Part shown: positions 48,590 through 56,225 of the stretch, one piece after another | Layout of the letters: each line of letters opens with the position of its first letter | How positions within the stretch are numbered: the stretch's first letter is position 1 | Assembly (NCBI RefSeq): GCF_000376565.1 | Contig: NZ_BARG01000038.1 | Coordinates: 287,348-351,347, forward strand | DNA length: 64,000 nucleotides | Direction: 5' to 3' | Source of the DNA: Streptomyces hokutonensis | GTDB taxonomy: Bacteria; Actinomycetota; Actinomycetes; Streptomycetales; Streptomycetaceae | Position numbers and translations under genes: made by a program | The notes under the pieces: generated by a model | Told to the model about the DNA's origin: nothing | Seen by the model: the letters and a program-made list of their open reading frames with translations, nothing else | Databases searched by the model: none

Positions 48590-49939
48590 ATGAGAGTTCG
48601 CAAGGCCGTGGCACTGGGAGCCGCGCTCACCCTGACCGCCCTCGTCTCCGCCTGCTCCTCGGGCTCGAGCAGCGGCTCCGGCTCCTCCACCCTCAACTGG
48701 TGGACCTGGGACGACAAGCAGGCCGCCGCCTACAAGGTCTGCGCCACGGATTTCGAGAAGGCCAACCCCGGCACCAAGGTGAAGATCACCCAGTACAACG
48801 TCGTGGACTACTTCACCAAGCTCACCGCCGGCTTCGTGGCCGGCAAGGCACCCGACGCCTTCCAGAACAGCGTCCAGTTCTTCCCGCAGTACGCCGACCA
48901 GCATCAACTCCTCCCGCTGGACGACTACATCAAGAAGGACAAGTTCGACCTGTCACGGTTCTCCGTCGGCGTCGACTCCTGGAAGTACACCGACGGCCAC
49001 CAGTACGGCCTGCCCCTGGACTGGGCCGCCACCGGCCTCTACTACAACACCGACATGCTCACCAAGGCCGGCTACTCCACCGACGACGTCCAGAAACTGA
49101 ACTGGAACCCCGACGACGGCGGCACGATCGGCAGGATGATCGCCCACCTCACCCTCGACACCAAGGGCCGCCGCGGTGACCAGCCGGGCTTCGACAAGGC
49201 ACACATCAAGACCTACGGCTTCGGCCAGCTGGCCGCCAAGGACTTCCTGGGCCAGTCCACCTGGAGCTCCTTCGTCTCCACGACGGGCTGGCGGCTCGGC
49301 AACAAGGCCAACTGGCCGACCGAGTTGAACTACAACGACCCGCGCCTGGTGAAGACCATGGACTGGATCCGCACCCTCGTCGCGAAGGGCTACGCACCCA
49401 AGCTCGGCACCTTCACCAACACGGTGTCCGACGTCGACCTGCTCTCCTCGGGCAAGGTCGCCATGGAGACCGGCGGATCGTGGACGGCGTCCACCTTCGC
49501 CAAGATCCCGAACATCAAGGTCGGCATCGGCCCCACGGTCCTGGGCCCCGACGGCAAGACCCGCGCCGTCTTCAGCAACTCCAACGGCAACACCATCTGG
49601 GCCGGCACGAAGAACCCCGACCTGGCCTGGAAGTGGGTCTCCTACATGGGCTCCGAGGCCTGCCAGACCAAGGCGTCGGCGACCGGCACCTTCTTCCCGT
49701 CCATCCCCGCCTCGATGGACGCCTCCGCCAAGGCACTCAAGGCGCAGGGCGTCGACCTCACTGTCTTCACCGACATGCTCAAGAACAAGGAGCTCTACCC
49801 CTCGCCGGACTTCCGTAACGGCGCGGCCCTCCAGGACGCGATCGAGCCGCTGATCGAGGCCTACTTCGGCGGCCAGAAGAACGACAGCGTCTTCGCCGAC
49901 ATGCAGGCCAAGACGAAGAGCATCCTCACCGAGAAGTGA
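48590..49939 (+). CDS. Sugar-binding lipoprotein of the ABC transporter
   Basis: A 449-residue family 1 extracellular solute-binding protein. The lipobox LVSACSS (Cys at about residue 22) marks a membrane-anchored lipoprotein. Mature text begins STLNWWTWDDKQAAAYKVCATDFEKANPGTKV, followed by FQNSVQFFPQYADQHQLLPLDDYI, and VAMETGGSWTASTFAKIP near residue 300. It captures the oligosaccharide for the two permeases. No ATPase gene is present; Streptomyces systems of this kind commonly share the ATPase MsiK. The ATG follows GAAGGA. Confidence 0.92.
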   Translation: MRVRKAVALGAALTLTALVSACSSGSSSGSGSSTLNWWTWDDKQAAAYKVCATDFEKANPGTKVKITQYNVVDYFTKLTAGFVAGKAPDAFQNSVQFFPQYADQHQLLPLDDYIKKDKFDLSRFSVGVDSWKYTDGHQYGLPLDWAATGLYYNTDMLTKAGYSTDDVQKLNWNPDDGGTIGRMIAHLTLDTKGRRGDQPGFDKAHIKTYGFGQLAAKDFLGQSTWSSFVSTTGWRLGNKANWPTELNYNDPRLVKTMDWIRTLVAKGYAPKLGTFTNTVSDVDLLSSGKVAMETGGSWTASTFAKIPNIKVGIGPTVLGPDGKTRAVFSNSNGNTIWAGTKNPDLAWKWVSYMGSEACQTKASATGTFFPSIPASMDASAKALKAQGVDLTVFTDMLKNKELYPSPDFRNGAALQDAIEPLIEAYFGGQKNDSVFADMQAKTKSILTEK

Positions 49940-49980
49940 CCGCCGCCCCTCCGGCGCACTGAGGCGGGACGGGGCCTGTA

Positions 49981-50010
49981 CGGCGGGGAACCCCACGCAA
50001 GTCCCCGCCG
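49981..50010 (+). terminator. Hairpin terminator after the sugar-binding protein gene
   Basis: CGGCGGGG (49981-49988) pairs with CCCCGCCG (50003-50010) over 8 GC-only base pairs with a 14-base loop, 42 bases past the stop codon. Confidence 0.5.
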
Positions 50011-50081
50011 CCGTCGAGGAGTTCCCCCCGGCGAAGGCCTCGAGCCACCGCATCCCGTCGCCCTCCCCGAAAAGAGACCGC

Positions 50082-50822
50082 GTGCCCACACCCCCCTCGC
50101 GCATCGTCGGCCTGCGCGCGGCCGGCACCTGCTTCACCGTGGAACTCACCGAGCCCGTGCCCCGAGTCCTGCACTGGGGAGCCGACTTGGGCGACGTCAC
50201 CCCCGAGGGCCTGACGGCCCTGAGCCTCACCGCCGAACCCGCGATCCTCAACAACGCCCCCGACATCCCCCGCCGCACCCCGCCCGACCCTGACCGGGGC
50301 CACCCATCGCACGGACCCCGAAGGCGGAGGAGAACTCCAACTCCGGCTGAACGACGAGGCGTTGGGCCTGGACACCACCCTCACCTACACCCTGGACCCT
50401 CACGGAATACTCTCCGCCGACGCCGTTCTCTCCTGCCCGGCCAGCACCGATACGGCGCCCTACGACCTCTCCGGCGCCCTGACCCTGCTCCCTCTCCCGC
50501 GCCGGGCCACGGAGATCCTGGACTTCACCGGCAAGTGGAGCCGAGAACGCTCCCCGCAACGCCGTCCGCTGCACCAGGGCGCCCATGTCCGCGAAGTACG
50601 ACGCGGGAAACCCGGCGTCGACTCGCCGTATCTCCTGTCGGTGGGCGTACCGGGCTTCGGATTCCGTACGGGCGAAGTGTGGGCGGTGCACGTGGCGTGG
50701 AGCGGCGACCAGCGCTACCTGGTCGAGCAACTCCCGGAAGGAGCAGGGGTACACGCCTCGGCTCTCGGTGGCCCCTCAACCCCGAGCAGGCACTCCTCAT
50801 CGAGGTCCGCCGCGTTGACTGA
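50082..50822 (+). pseudogene. Truncated, frameshifted GH36 alpha-galactosidase N-terminal fragment
   Basis: The GTG at 50082 behind GAAAAGAGA opens with RIVGLRAAGTCFTVELTEP, then VPRVLHWGADLGD, the characteristic start of GH36 alpha-galactosidases. Near 50270-50280 the homology jumps one frame (RPTLTGATHRTDPEGGGELQ, then LTLLPLPRRATEILDFTGKW, VHVAWSGDQRYLVEQLPEGA), and near 50770 it jumps back (NPEQALLIEV) before a stop. Only the N-terminal sandwich domain is left; the roughly 450-residue catalytic barrel is gone. It was probably the last enzyme gene of the adjacent transporter operon. Confidence 0.75.
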
Positions 50823-50834
50823 AGTCGCTGTGCG

Positions 50835-52073
50835 TCAGCGCGTGTTGGTGTTCCCGGAGACCGTGACCTTGACGGGAAGACGACGTACTCCGTGCATCAG
50901 CAGGCCCGGGGACCACTCCAACTCGGCCTCGTCCACGGCCAGTTCCAGACTCTCGACACGCTCCAGCAGCGCGGTGACCGCGACCGTGGCCTCCATCCTT
51001 GCCAGGGGTGCGCCCAGACAGTGGTGGACACCGTGCCCGAAGGCGACATGGCCGGCCGGGCGTCCGAGGCGGAAGGAGTCCGGCTCCTCGAAGCGGGCGG
51101 GATCGCGGTTGGCCGCAGCGATGGACACCAGCAGCATGTCGCCCCGGCGCACCGGCACTTCACCGATCACCATGTCCTCGGTGGCGAAGCGCTCGGTCGC
51201 GGTGAGCACCGGGCCGTCCAGGCGGAGGAACTCCTCGACCGCCGTGGGCACGAGCGCGGGATCGGCGCGCAGCGCCTCGAAGAGGTCGGGCTGTCGGGCG
51301 AGACCGAGGAGGACGGCACCGATGAGGTTGGCGGTCGTCTCGTAACCGGCGATCAGAAGGAGGAAGGCCATACCGACCAACTCCGGGTCGGTGAGGGCGT
51401 CTTCGACGGTGTCGTTGGCCAGCGCGCTCAGCAGGTCAGGACCGGGGTCGGCCCGCTTGCCCGCGATCAGTTCGGCCAGGTACCCGCTCATCCAGACGTA
51501 GGCCTCCTCCCGGTCCGATCCGGCGACCGGGGACACGATCTGCTCCGAGGCCCAGCGGAACCTGTCCCAGTCGTCCAGCGGAACGCCGAGCAGTTCACAG
51601 ATCACGGCGATCGGGACACGGACGGCGAACCCGTCGACCAACTCCGGTGTCTCCGCGGCCAGTACGGCGTCGGCCAGCTCGTCCGCGATCTCGCGCGTGC
51701 GGGGCCGTAGGGCCTCGATCTGCTGGGGTGTGAAGGCGCGGGTCACCAGTTTGCGCAGGCGGGTGTGGTCGGGCGGGTCCACGGTGAGCATGTAGTCGAT
51801 CCCGACCTCGTCCCGCACACCGCTCATCAGCCAGCCCGGTTCCAGGCCGGCGCGCTCGCTGCGCTTGGACACGCGCGGGTCGGTGAGGACCTGGCGGGCC
51901 GCCTCGTAGCCGGTGATCAGCAACTGCGGTGGCGCACCGGCCGGTTCGCAGCGGTGCGCGGCCGCGGACTCCGTCAACCGGCGCAGCAGCACGTGCGGGT
52001 CCGCCTGGAACGCGGCACTCTCCAGCTCCGGCCGCAACGACGCGGTCTCGTCGCGCGGGTTGCTCGTGGTCAT
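50835..52073 (-). CDS. Cytochrome P450
   Basis: A 412-residue soluble bacterial P450 of CYP107-like appearance. The I-helix oxygen-activating motif is LLIAGYETTANL (about 240), the ExxR-region follows (VEEFLRLDGPV), and the heme loop is FGHGVHHCLGAPLARME with the axial Cys at about residue 350. It would hydroxylate a small molecule using separate ferredoxin partners, none of which are nearby. The ATG follows GGGAGAA. It is convergent with the GH36 remnant. Confidence 0.93.
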   Translation of the reverse strand: MTTSNPRDETASLRPELESAAFQADPHVLLRRLTESAAAHRCEPAGAPPQLLITGYEAARQVLTDPRVSKRSERAGLEPGWLMSGVRDEVGIDYMLTVDPPDHTRLRKLVTRAFTPQQIEALRPRTREIADELADAVLAAETPELVDGFAVRVPIAVICELLGVPLDDWDRFRWASEQIVSPVAGSDREEAYVWMSGYLAELIAGKRADPGPDLLSALANDTVEDALTDPELVGMAFLLLIAGYETTANLIGAVLLGLARQPDLFEALRADPALVPTAVEEFLRLDGPVLTATERFATEDMVIGEVPVRRGDMLLVSIAAANRDPARFEEPDSFRLGRPAGHVAFGHGVHHCLGAPLARMEATVAVTALLERVESLELAVDEAELEWSPGLLMHGVRRLPVKVTVSGNTNTR

Positions 52074-52138
52074 CTGGGTTCTCCCGGCTGGTTTCTCTGC
52101 TCTCGTCGGCAGAGGGACTGGAGGGCCGTGTCACGGAA

Positions 52139-52178
52139 CGGGTGCCGACGGCCGCCGTATGACCGCCGCCGGCACCCG
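52139..52178 (-). terminator. Hairpin terminator after the YceI-WrbA gene
   Basis: CGGGTGCCG (52139-52147) and CGGCACCCG (52170-52178) are perfectly complementary over 9 bp with a 22-base loop, 13 bases past the stop of the minus-strand gene and just upstream of the P450 promoter region. Confidence 0.55.
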
Positions 52179-52190
52179 ACTGCCGTGCTG

Positions 52191-53381
52191 TTACGCGTTG
52201 TTGAACCGCGCGGTGACCGTGGCCACGCGCTTGCCCTGGTACGCGGCTGCGGCGCGGGCGGTGTCGTCGACGGGGAGCGCTCCCTGGCCGTTGACGTGGC
52301 TGGTGCCGTAGGGGTTGCCGTCGGCGAACTTCACCGGGTCGGTGTAGCCCGGGGTGACGATGATGCCGCCGAAGTGGTGGACGGAGTTGTAGAGGGCGAG
52401 CAGCGTGGACTCCTGGCCGCCGTGCGCGGTGGCGGTGGCCGTGAAGCCGCTGTAGACCTTGTCGGCCAGCTTGCCCTGCGCCCACAGCCCGCCGAGCGTG
52501 TCGATGAACTGCTTCAACTGGCTGGCGATATTGCCGAACCGGGTGGGGCTGCCGAAGATCACGGCATCCGCCCACTCGATGTCGGCCGGGGTCGCCACCG
52601 GTATGTCCTTGGTGGCCGAAGCATGCGCCGACCAGGCGTCGTTGGCGGCGATGGCCTCCTCGGGGGCGAGCTCGGACACCCGCAGGAGTCGTACCTCCGC
52701 ACCCTCCTTGCGGGCGCCGTCGGCGACCGCCTCGGCCAGTTCGTGCACGGTCCCGGTCGACGAGTAGTAGATGACTGCGATCTTGGGAGACATGGATATT
52801 TCCTCTCGCTGTGCTGCGTGCTCGACGGCGGACGCCGCCGTGGCCTCGGCGGCGGGGGCCGCCGTGCTCGGTACGGGATGGGCGATGGTGGTCAGGGTGA
52901 GCCGCAGCCAACGGGCGGCAAGGCCCTTCGACGCGGTGAGTCCGTGGCGGTAGCGGTCGACGGAGGTCGAGGCCGAGATCCGCAGTGAGCCGTTCTCGAC
53001 GGACAGGGCGTCCACCGTCAGTTCGACCGGGGCCTGGTGGCCGCGGACGGTGAGGAGCCCCTTGACGACCCAGGCGCCCTCCGCACCGCGTGCCACCCTG
53101 GTCGACTCGAACCGGATCTCGGGCCAGCGCTCCGCGTGCAGGAAGGCGGGGGAGCGCACATGGTCGTCACGGCGGGCCGTACCCGTGTGGAAGCTGCGCG
53201 CTTCGACGACGGCCCGGGCGGTGGAGTGGGTGACCGGCTCCGCGATCGTGACGCGCCCCGACTCCACCTGGAACGTGCCGCTCACCCTGCCCAGGCCGAA
53301 CAGGTGCCGTGTGGTGAAGGTGACGGACGACTGGGCGGGGTCGACCTCGTACGTCCCGGCTGGGGGCAAGGAGACGCTCAT
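52191..53381 (-). CDS. YceI-WrbA fusion: lipocalin-like domain joined to NAD(P)H:quinone oxidoreductase
   Basis: A continuous 396-residue reading frame. Residues 1 to about 180 are a YceI-like domain (GTYEVDPAQSSVTFTTRHLFGLGRVSGTF, AERWPEIRFESTRV), which binds polyisoprenoids in its family. After an Ala-rich linker, residues 197-396 are a complete WrbA flavodoxin-like quinone reductase starting MSPKIAVIYYSSTGTVHELAEAV, with FGSPTRFGNIASQLKQFID. An AGAGGA site lies about eight bases before the WrbA methionine (52793), so WrbA may also be made alone. Start at 53381 follows GAGAGG. Its promoter carries MarR-type motifs. Confidence 0.85.
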   Translation of the reverse strand: MSVSLPPAGTYEVDPAQSSVTFTTRHLFGLGRVSGTFQVESGRVTIAEPVTHSTARAVVEARSFHTGTARRDDHVRSPAFLHAERWPEIRFESTRVARGAEGAWVVKGLLTVRGHQAPVELTVDALSVENGSLRISASTSVDRYRHGLTASKGLAARWLRLTLTTIAHPVPSTAAPAAEATAASAVEHAAQREEISMSPKIAVIYYSSTGTVHELAEAVADGARKEGAEVRLLRVSELAPEEAIAANDAWSAHASATKDIPVATPADIEWADAVIFGSPTRFGNIASQLKQFIDTLGGLWAQGKLADKVYSGFTATATAHGGQESTLLALYNSVHHFGGIIVTPGYTDPVKFADGNPYGTSHVNGQGALPVDDTARAAAAYQGKRVATVTARFNNA

Positions 53382-53435
53382 GCCCTGCTGGCCTCTCGCT
53401 CGGCGCCGCACGGGACGGCCCGTGCGGCGGTTGTG

Positions 53436-53485
53436 CTTGCTTGGGCAAGTATCTTCAGCCCATGAGAAATGCTTTGTCAAGCAAG
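53436..53485. promoter_or_regulatory. YceI-WrbA promoter with two CTTGCTTG operator motifs
   Basis: On the minus strand TTGACA (53480-53475) and, 18 bases on, GAAGAT (53456-53451) form a likely promoter for YceI-WrbA. CTTGCTTGA (minus strand, 53485-53477) overlaps the -35, and CTTGCTTGGGCAAG (53436-53449), with inverted CTTGC/GCAAG arms, lies just beyond the -10. Both would block transcription when bound, as expected for the divergent MarR repressor. Confidence 0.6.
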
Positions 53486-53539
53486 TAGTTCCTGTGGTTC
53501 AGTGTTCCCACCGGGAGTTTCGGCGGGAAGGTGAAGGAC

Positions 53540-54085
53540 ATGAGAACGCCGGAGCAACAGCACCCCACGAACCCGGTGTCGGTCCCGCTGAGCTGTGTCG
53601 AGGAACGCCTCTGGCGCTCGCTGCAGCGACTGCTGGTGACGCTGCCCAGGGCGCTCGACGAGGACCTTCTGCGCTCCACGGGTCTGTCGCTCACCCAGTA
53701 CACCGTGCTGATGCATCTGTCGGAGACGGACGGCGCCGGCCTGCGCATGAGCGACCTGGCCACCGCCACGGGCCTGTCCGCGAGCCGCATCACCCGCCTC
53801 GTGGAGACCCTCCGGGCCCAGGGACTTGTGGTCAAGCGACCGCACTCGACGGACGCCCGGGGGAGCATGGCCGTACTCACCGAAGCGGGACGGCAACGGC
53901 TGCGCGGCGCCTACCCGGCGCACCTGGCCAGCGCGCGCCGACGCGTCATGGACCAGCTCGACCCGGCCCTCGTCGACCGACTGGCCGAGGAACTGCGGGC
54001 GGTGGCCGATCCGCTCCAGGACAGGTGCCGGGCGGGCCACGACTCCCGCGAACAGACGTCCGCGTACGGCGAAGCAGTCACTTGA
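53540..54085 (+). CDS. MarR-family regulator, divergent from YceI-WrbA
   Basis: A 181-residue MarR-type repressor. The winged helix includes LTQYTVLMHLSETDGAGLRMSDLATATGLSASRITRLVETLRAQGLVVKRPHSTDARGSMAVLTEAGRQRL. It is closely similar to the MarR at 54996 (for example ATGLTLTEYVVLMSLSEAE there). The ATG at 53540 was chosen because GGGAAGG lies eight bases upstream; a GTG at 53531 abuts that site. It probably controls YceI-WrbA and perhaps the decarboxylase-like gene downstream. Confidence 0.9.
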   Translation: MRTPEQQHPTNPVSVPLSCVEERLWRSLQRLLVTLPRALDEDLLRSTGLSLTQYTVLMHLSETDGAGLRMSDLATATGLSASRITRLVETLRAQGLVVKRPHSTDARGSMAVLTEAGRQRLRGAYPAHLASARRRVMDQLDPALVDRLAEELRAVADPLQDRCRAGHDSREQTSAYGEAVT

Positions 54086-54157
54086 CCCAAGCCGGACCCG
54101 CCTCCTCCGGCGAAACATGGTGTCCTTCCGGCCCCACCCGCCGTCGAGGAGGCACCC

Positions 54158-54949
54158 ATGCTCCAGGGCTACACCTACCCGCTGTCACCGCGCGGAGAGG
54201 CGAACCTCGCCCCCGCACCGCCCTGGCACTACGCCGGTGACATCGTCGGCGTCGAGTTCTGGACCGACCCGGCCGCCGCGGAGGCGACACTCCCCGAGGG
54301 GCTGACACCGGACCCGGACTCCGACGGGCGCGCGGTGGCGCTGTTCATCGACTGGCAGTTCTCCGCGCAGCACGACGAGTACCTCGACCCGGTGCGCAGC
54401 CAGTACCGCGAGTTCATGGTCCTGGTCGACGCGCACCACCGGGACGAGCCGGTCTCGTGGTGCCCGTACATCTACGTCGACAACGACCTCGCCCTGGCGC
54501 GCGGTTGGGTGCAGGGCTTCCCGAAGAAGCTGGGCGCGGTCCACCAGACGCGCGTCTTCGCGGCCCCCGGCAACGCCTCACCGACCCTCGCGCCGGGCGG
54601 CCGGTTCGGCGCGTCCATGTCGGCCGCCGGGCACACCCTCGCCGAGGCCACGGTGACCCTCGAGCAGCCGGCGGACGACCCGGCGGCCCTCTTCGCCCGG
54701 CCCACGGTCAACCTGCGGCACTTCCCGAGCCTGTTCGCCGGGGAGTACGGCAAACCCGCCGTGCACGAGCTGGTCATGGCCGAGTTCGACGACCGGCGAC
54801 TCGCCGACGTGTGGACCGGCACCGGAGACATCCGCCTGTTCGCCGCCCGGGGCGAGGAACTGGCGGACCTGGCTCCCGTGAGCATCGGCGCCGGTTTCCG
54901 CGCCTCGATGTCCTACAGCGTCACCGACGTACGGCGACTGGACGGGTAG
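54158..54949 (+). CDS. Acetoacetate decarboxylase-family protein
   Basis: A 263-residue member of the acetoacetate decarboxylase fold. PPWHYAGDIVGVEFWTDP and the central VQGFPKKLGAVHQTR (about 113-127) with the paired lysines that form the Schiff base in true decarboxylases are conserved, as is GAGFRASMSYSVTD at the end. Many actinobacterial relatives act on other keto acids or as enol-lactone handlers. It lies between two MarR genes and 72 bases after the first, so it may share their regulation. Confidence 0.85.
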   Translation: MLQGYTYPLSPRGEANLAPAPPWHYAGDIVGVEFWTDPAAAEATLPEGLTPDPDSDGRAVALFIDWQFSAQHDEYLDPVRSQYREFMVLVDAHHRDEPVSWCPYIYVDNDLALARGWVQGFPKKLGAVHQTRVFAAPGNASPTLAPGGRFGASMSAAGHTLAEATVTLEQPADDPAALFARPTVNLRHFPSLFAGEYGKPAVHELVMAEFDDRRLADVWTGTGDIRLFAARGEELADLAPVSIGAGFRASMSYSVTDVRRLDG

Positions 54950-54968
54950 CGGGCCGCCGTTGAGGTTC

Positions 54969-54977
54969 CTTGCTTGA
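54969..54977 (+). promoter_or_regulatory. CTTGCTTGA motif upstream of the second MarR gene
   Basis: The same 9-mer found over the YceI-WrbA -35 element, here 19-27 bases before the MarR ATG at 54996. It contains TGCT-TG-AGCA symmetry in TTGCTTGAGCA. It suggests that both MarR proteins read a common site. Confidence 0.5.
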
Positions 54978-54995
54978 GCACGCTAACCTGCGAGG

Positions 54996-55448
54996 ATGAC
55001 CGCCGAAGATCCCCTCACCGCGCAGGAAGAGCGCTTCTGGCGCGCGCTGATGCGTGTCATCGTCTCGCTGCCGCGCTCGCTGGACGACGATCTGCTGCGC
55101 GCCACGGGTCTGACGCTCACCGAGTACGTCGTCCTGATGAGCCTGTCCGAGGCCGAGAACCAGGAACTCCGCATGGCGGACCTGGCCTCGGCCACCGCCC
55201 TCTCGGCGAGCCGCATCACCCGGGTCGTGGACGCGCTGCAGAGCCGGGGCCAGGTCGTCAAACGGCGCTACGAGGGGGACGCCCGGGGGAACGTGGCGAC
55301 GCTCACCCCGGACGGGATGAAACGGCTTCAGGCCGCGTATCCGGTCCACCTCGCCAGTGCCCGCAAGCGGGTCATGGACCATCTGGACGGCCGGTCGCTG
55401 TCGGCCATGGTGCGGCAGTTCGAGACGGTGGTCGAGAAGTTCGACTGA
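54996..55448 (+). CDS. MarR-family regulator (paralogue of the 53540 gene)
   Basis: A 150-residue MarR-type regulator with LPRSLDDDLLRATGLTLTEYVVLM, LRMADLASATALSASRITRVVDALQSRGQVVKRRYEGDARGNVATLTPDGMKRL and RKRVMDHLDGRSL. Sequence identity with the other MarR is high over the whole winged-helix domain, so the two arose by duplication. It starts 47 bases after the decarboxylase-like gene. Ligand unknown; phenolics or quinones would fit the WrbA neighbour, but this is inference. Confidence 0.9.
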   Translation: MTAEDPLTAQEERFWRALMRVIVSLPRSLDDDLLRATGLTLTEYVVLMSLSEAENQELRMADLASATALSASRITRVVDALQSRGQVVKRRYEGDARGNVATLTPDGMKRLQAAYPVHLASARKRVMDHLDGRSLSAMVRQFETVVEKFD

Positions 55449-55458
55449 GTACCGCGGC

Positions 55459-55995
55459 TCACGCCTGCGTCGCGCCGGTGCGGTGGCGCCGCTCCTCGAA
55501 GGAGGCGAAGACCGCCGAGACGCCGTAGACGAGGCTGAACAGGCCGAAGACCGTGGCGAGGGAGACCGCGCCGATGTCCGGGTGGACGAACAGCGAGAAC
55601 GCGAAGACGATCGCCACCGCGCCGGTCAGCAGGAACAAGGTGCGTTCCCCCGCCGTCTCGCCGCGCTGGAAGGCCAGGCCGATCTCCATGGCGCCGGTCG
55701 TCAGGGCCCACGCGGCGATCCAGATCGTGAGCGCGAGAGCAGTGATGCCGGGCCAGGCGAGGGCGACCACCCCGCCGGCCAGCGAGAGCAAGGAGAGCAG
55801 CAACCAGCCGAGGACGGGCCCCGCCCGGTCACTGGCGAAGGCGCGGGCGGCGTCCGTCGCCGCGATCATGAACGCGTAGACGGCGAAGAGGACGACTACC
55901 GCGCCGATCGTGATGCCGGGCCAGGCGACGGAGACCACACCGAGGACGACGGCCAGCAGACCGCGCGAGAGAAGCACGTTGGGTGAACTGAACAT
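55459..55995 (-). CDS. HdeD/DUF308-type membrane protein
   Basis: A 178-residue protein with about six short membrane helices in three pairs (LLSRGLLAVVLGVVSVAWPGITIGAVVVLFAVYAFMIAAT, LSLAGGVVALAWPGITALALTIWIAAWALTTGAMEI, LTGAVAIVFAFSLFVHPDIG...). The repeated WPGIT turns are typical of the HdeD family, named after an acid-resistance protein; function in actinobacteria is not known. The ATG at 55995 was chosen because GGGGAAGG lies six bases upstream. It is convergent with the second MarR gene (10-base gap). Confidence 0.83.
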   Translation of the reverse strand: MFSSPNVLLSRGLLAVVLGVVSVAWPGITIGAVVVLFAVYAFMIAATDAARAFASDRAGPVLGWLLLSLLSLAGGVVALAWPGITALALTIWIAAWALTTGAMEIGLAFQRGETAGERTLFLLTGAVAIVFAFSLFVHPDIGAVSLATVFGLFSLVYGVSAVFASFEERRHRTGATQA

Positions 55996-56225
55996 GGTCA
56001 CCTTCCCCATACGAATGTCGCCCCGGTCTGCGCCCGGGGCCATGGTCCGCCACGAAGGCTAGGGTCGCGCCCCCCTGCCGCGATCTGTCATACGACTGCA
56101 TCCGCTACTTCCATACCTCCCGGTCGCCATGACATGAAGGGGTGCAGCCAACTGACCGATGCGCCGCCCGGGTCGCGGTGGGACCATCGGCACCCCTGGC
56201 TTCGGCCTGTCGACGAGGAGCCGAC

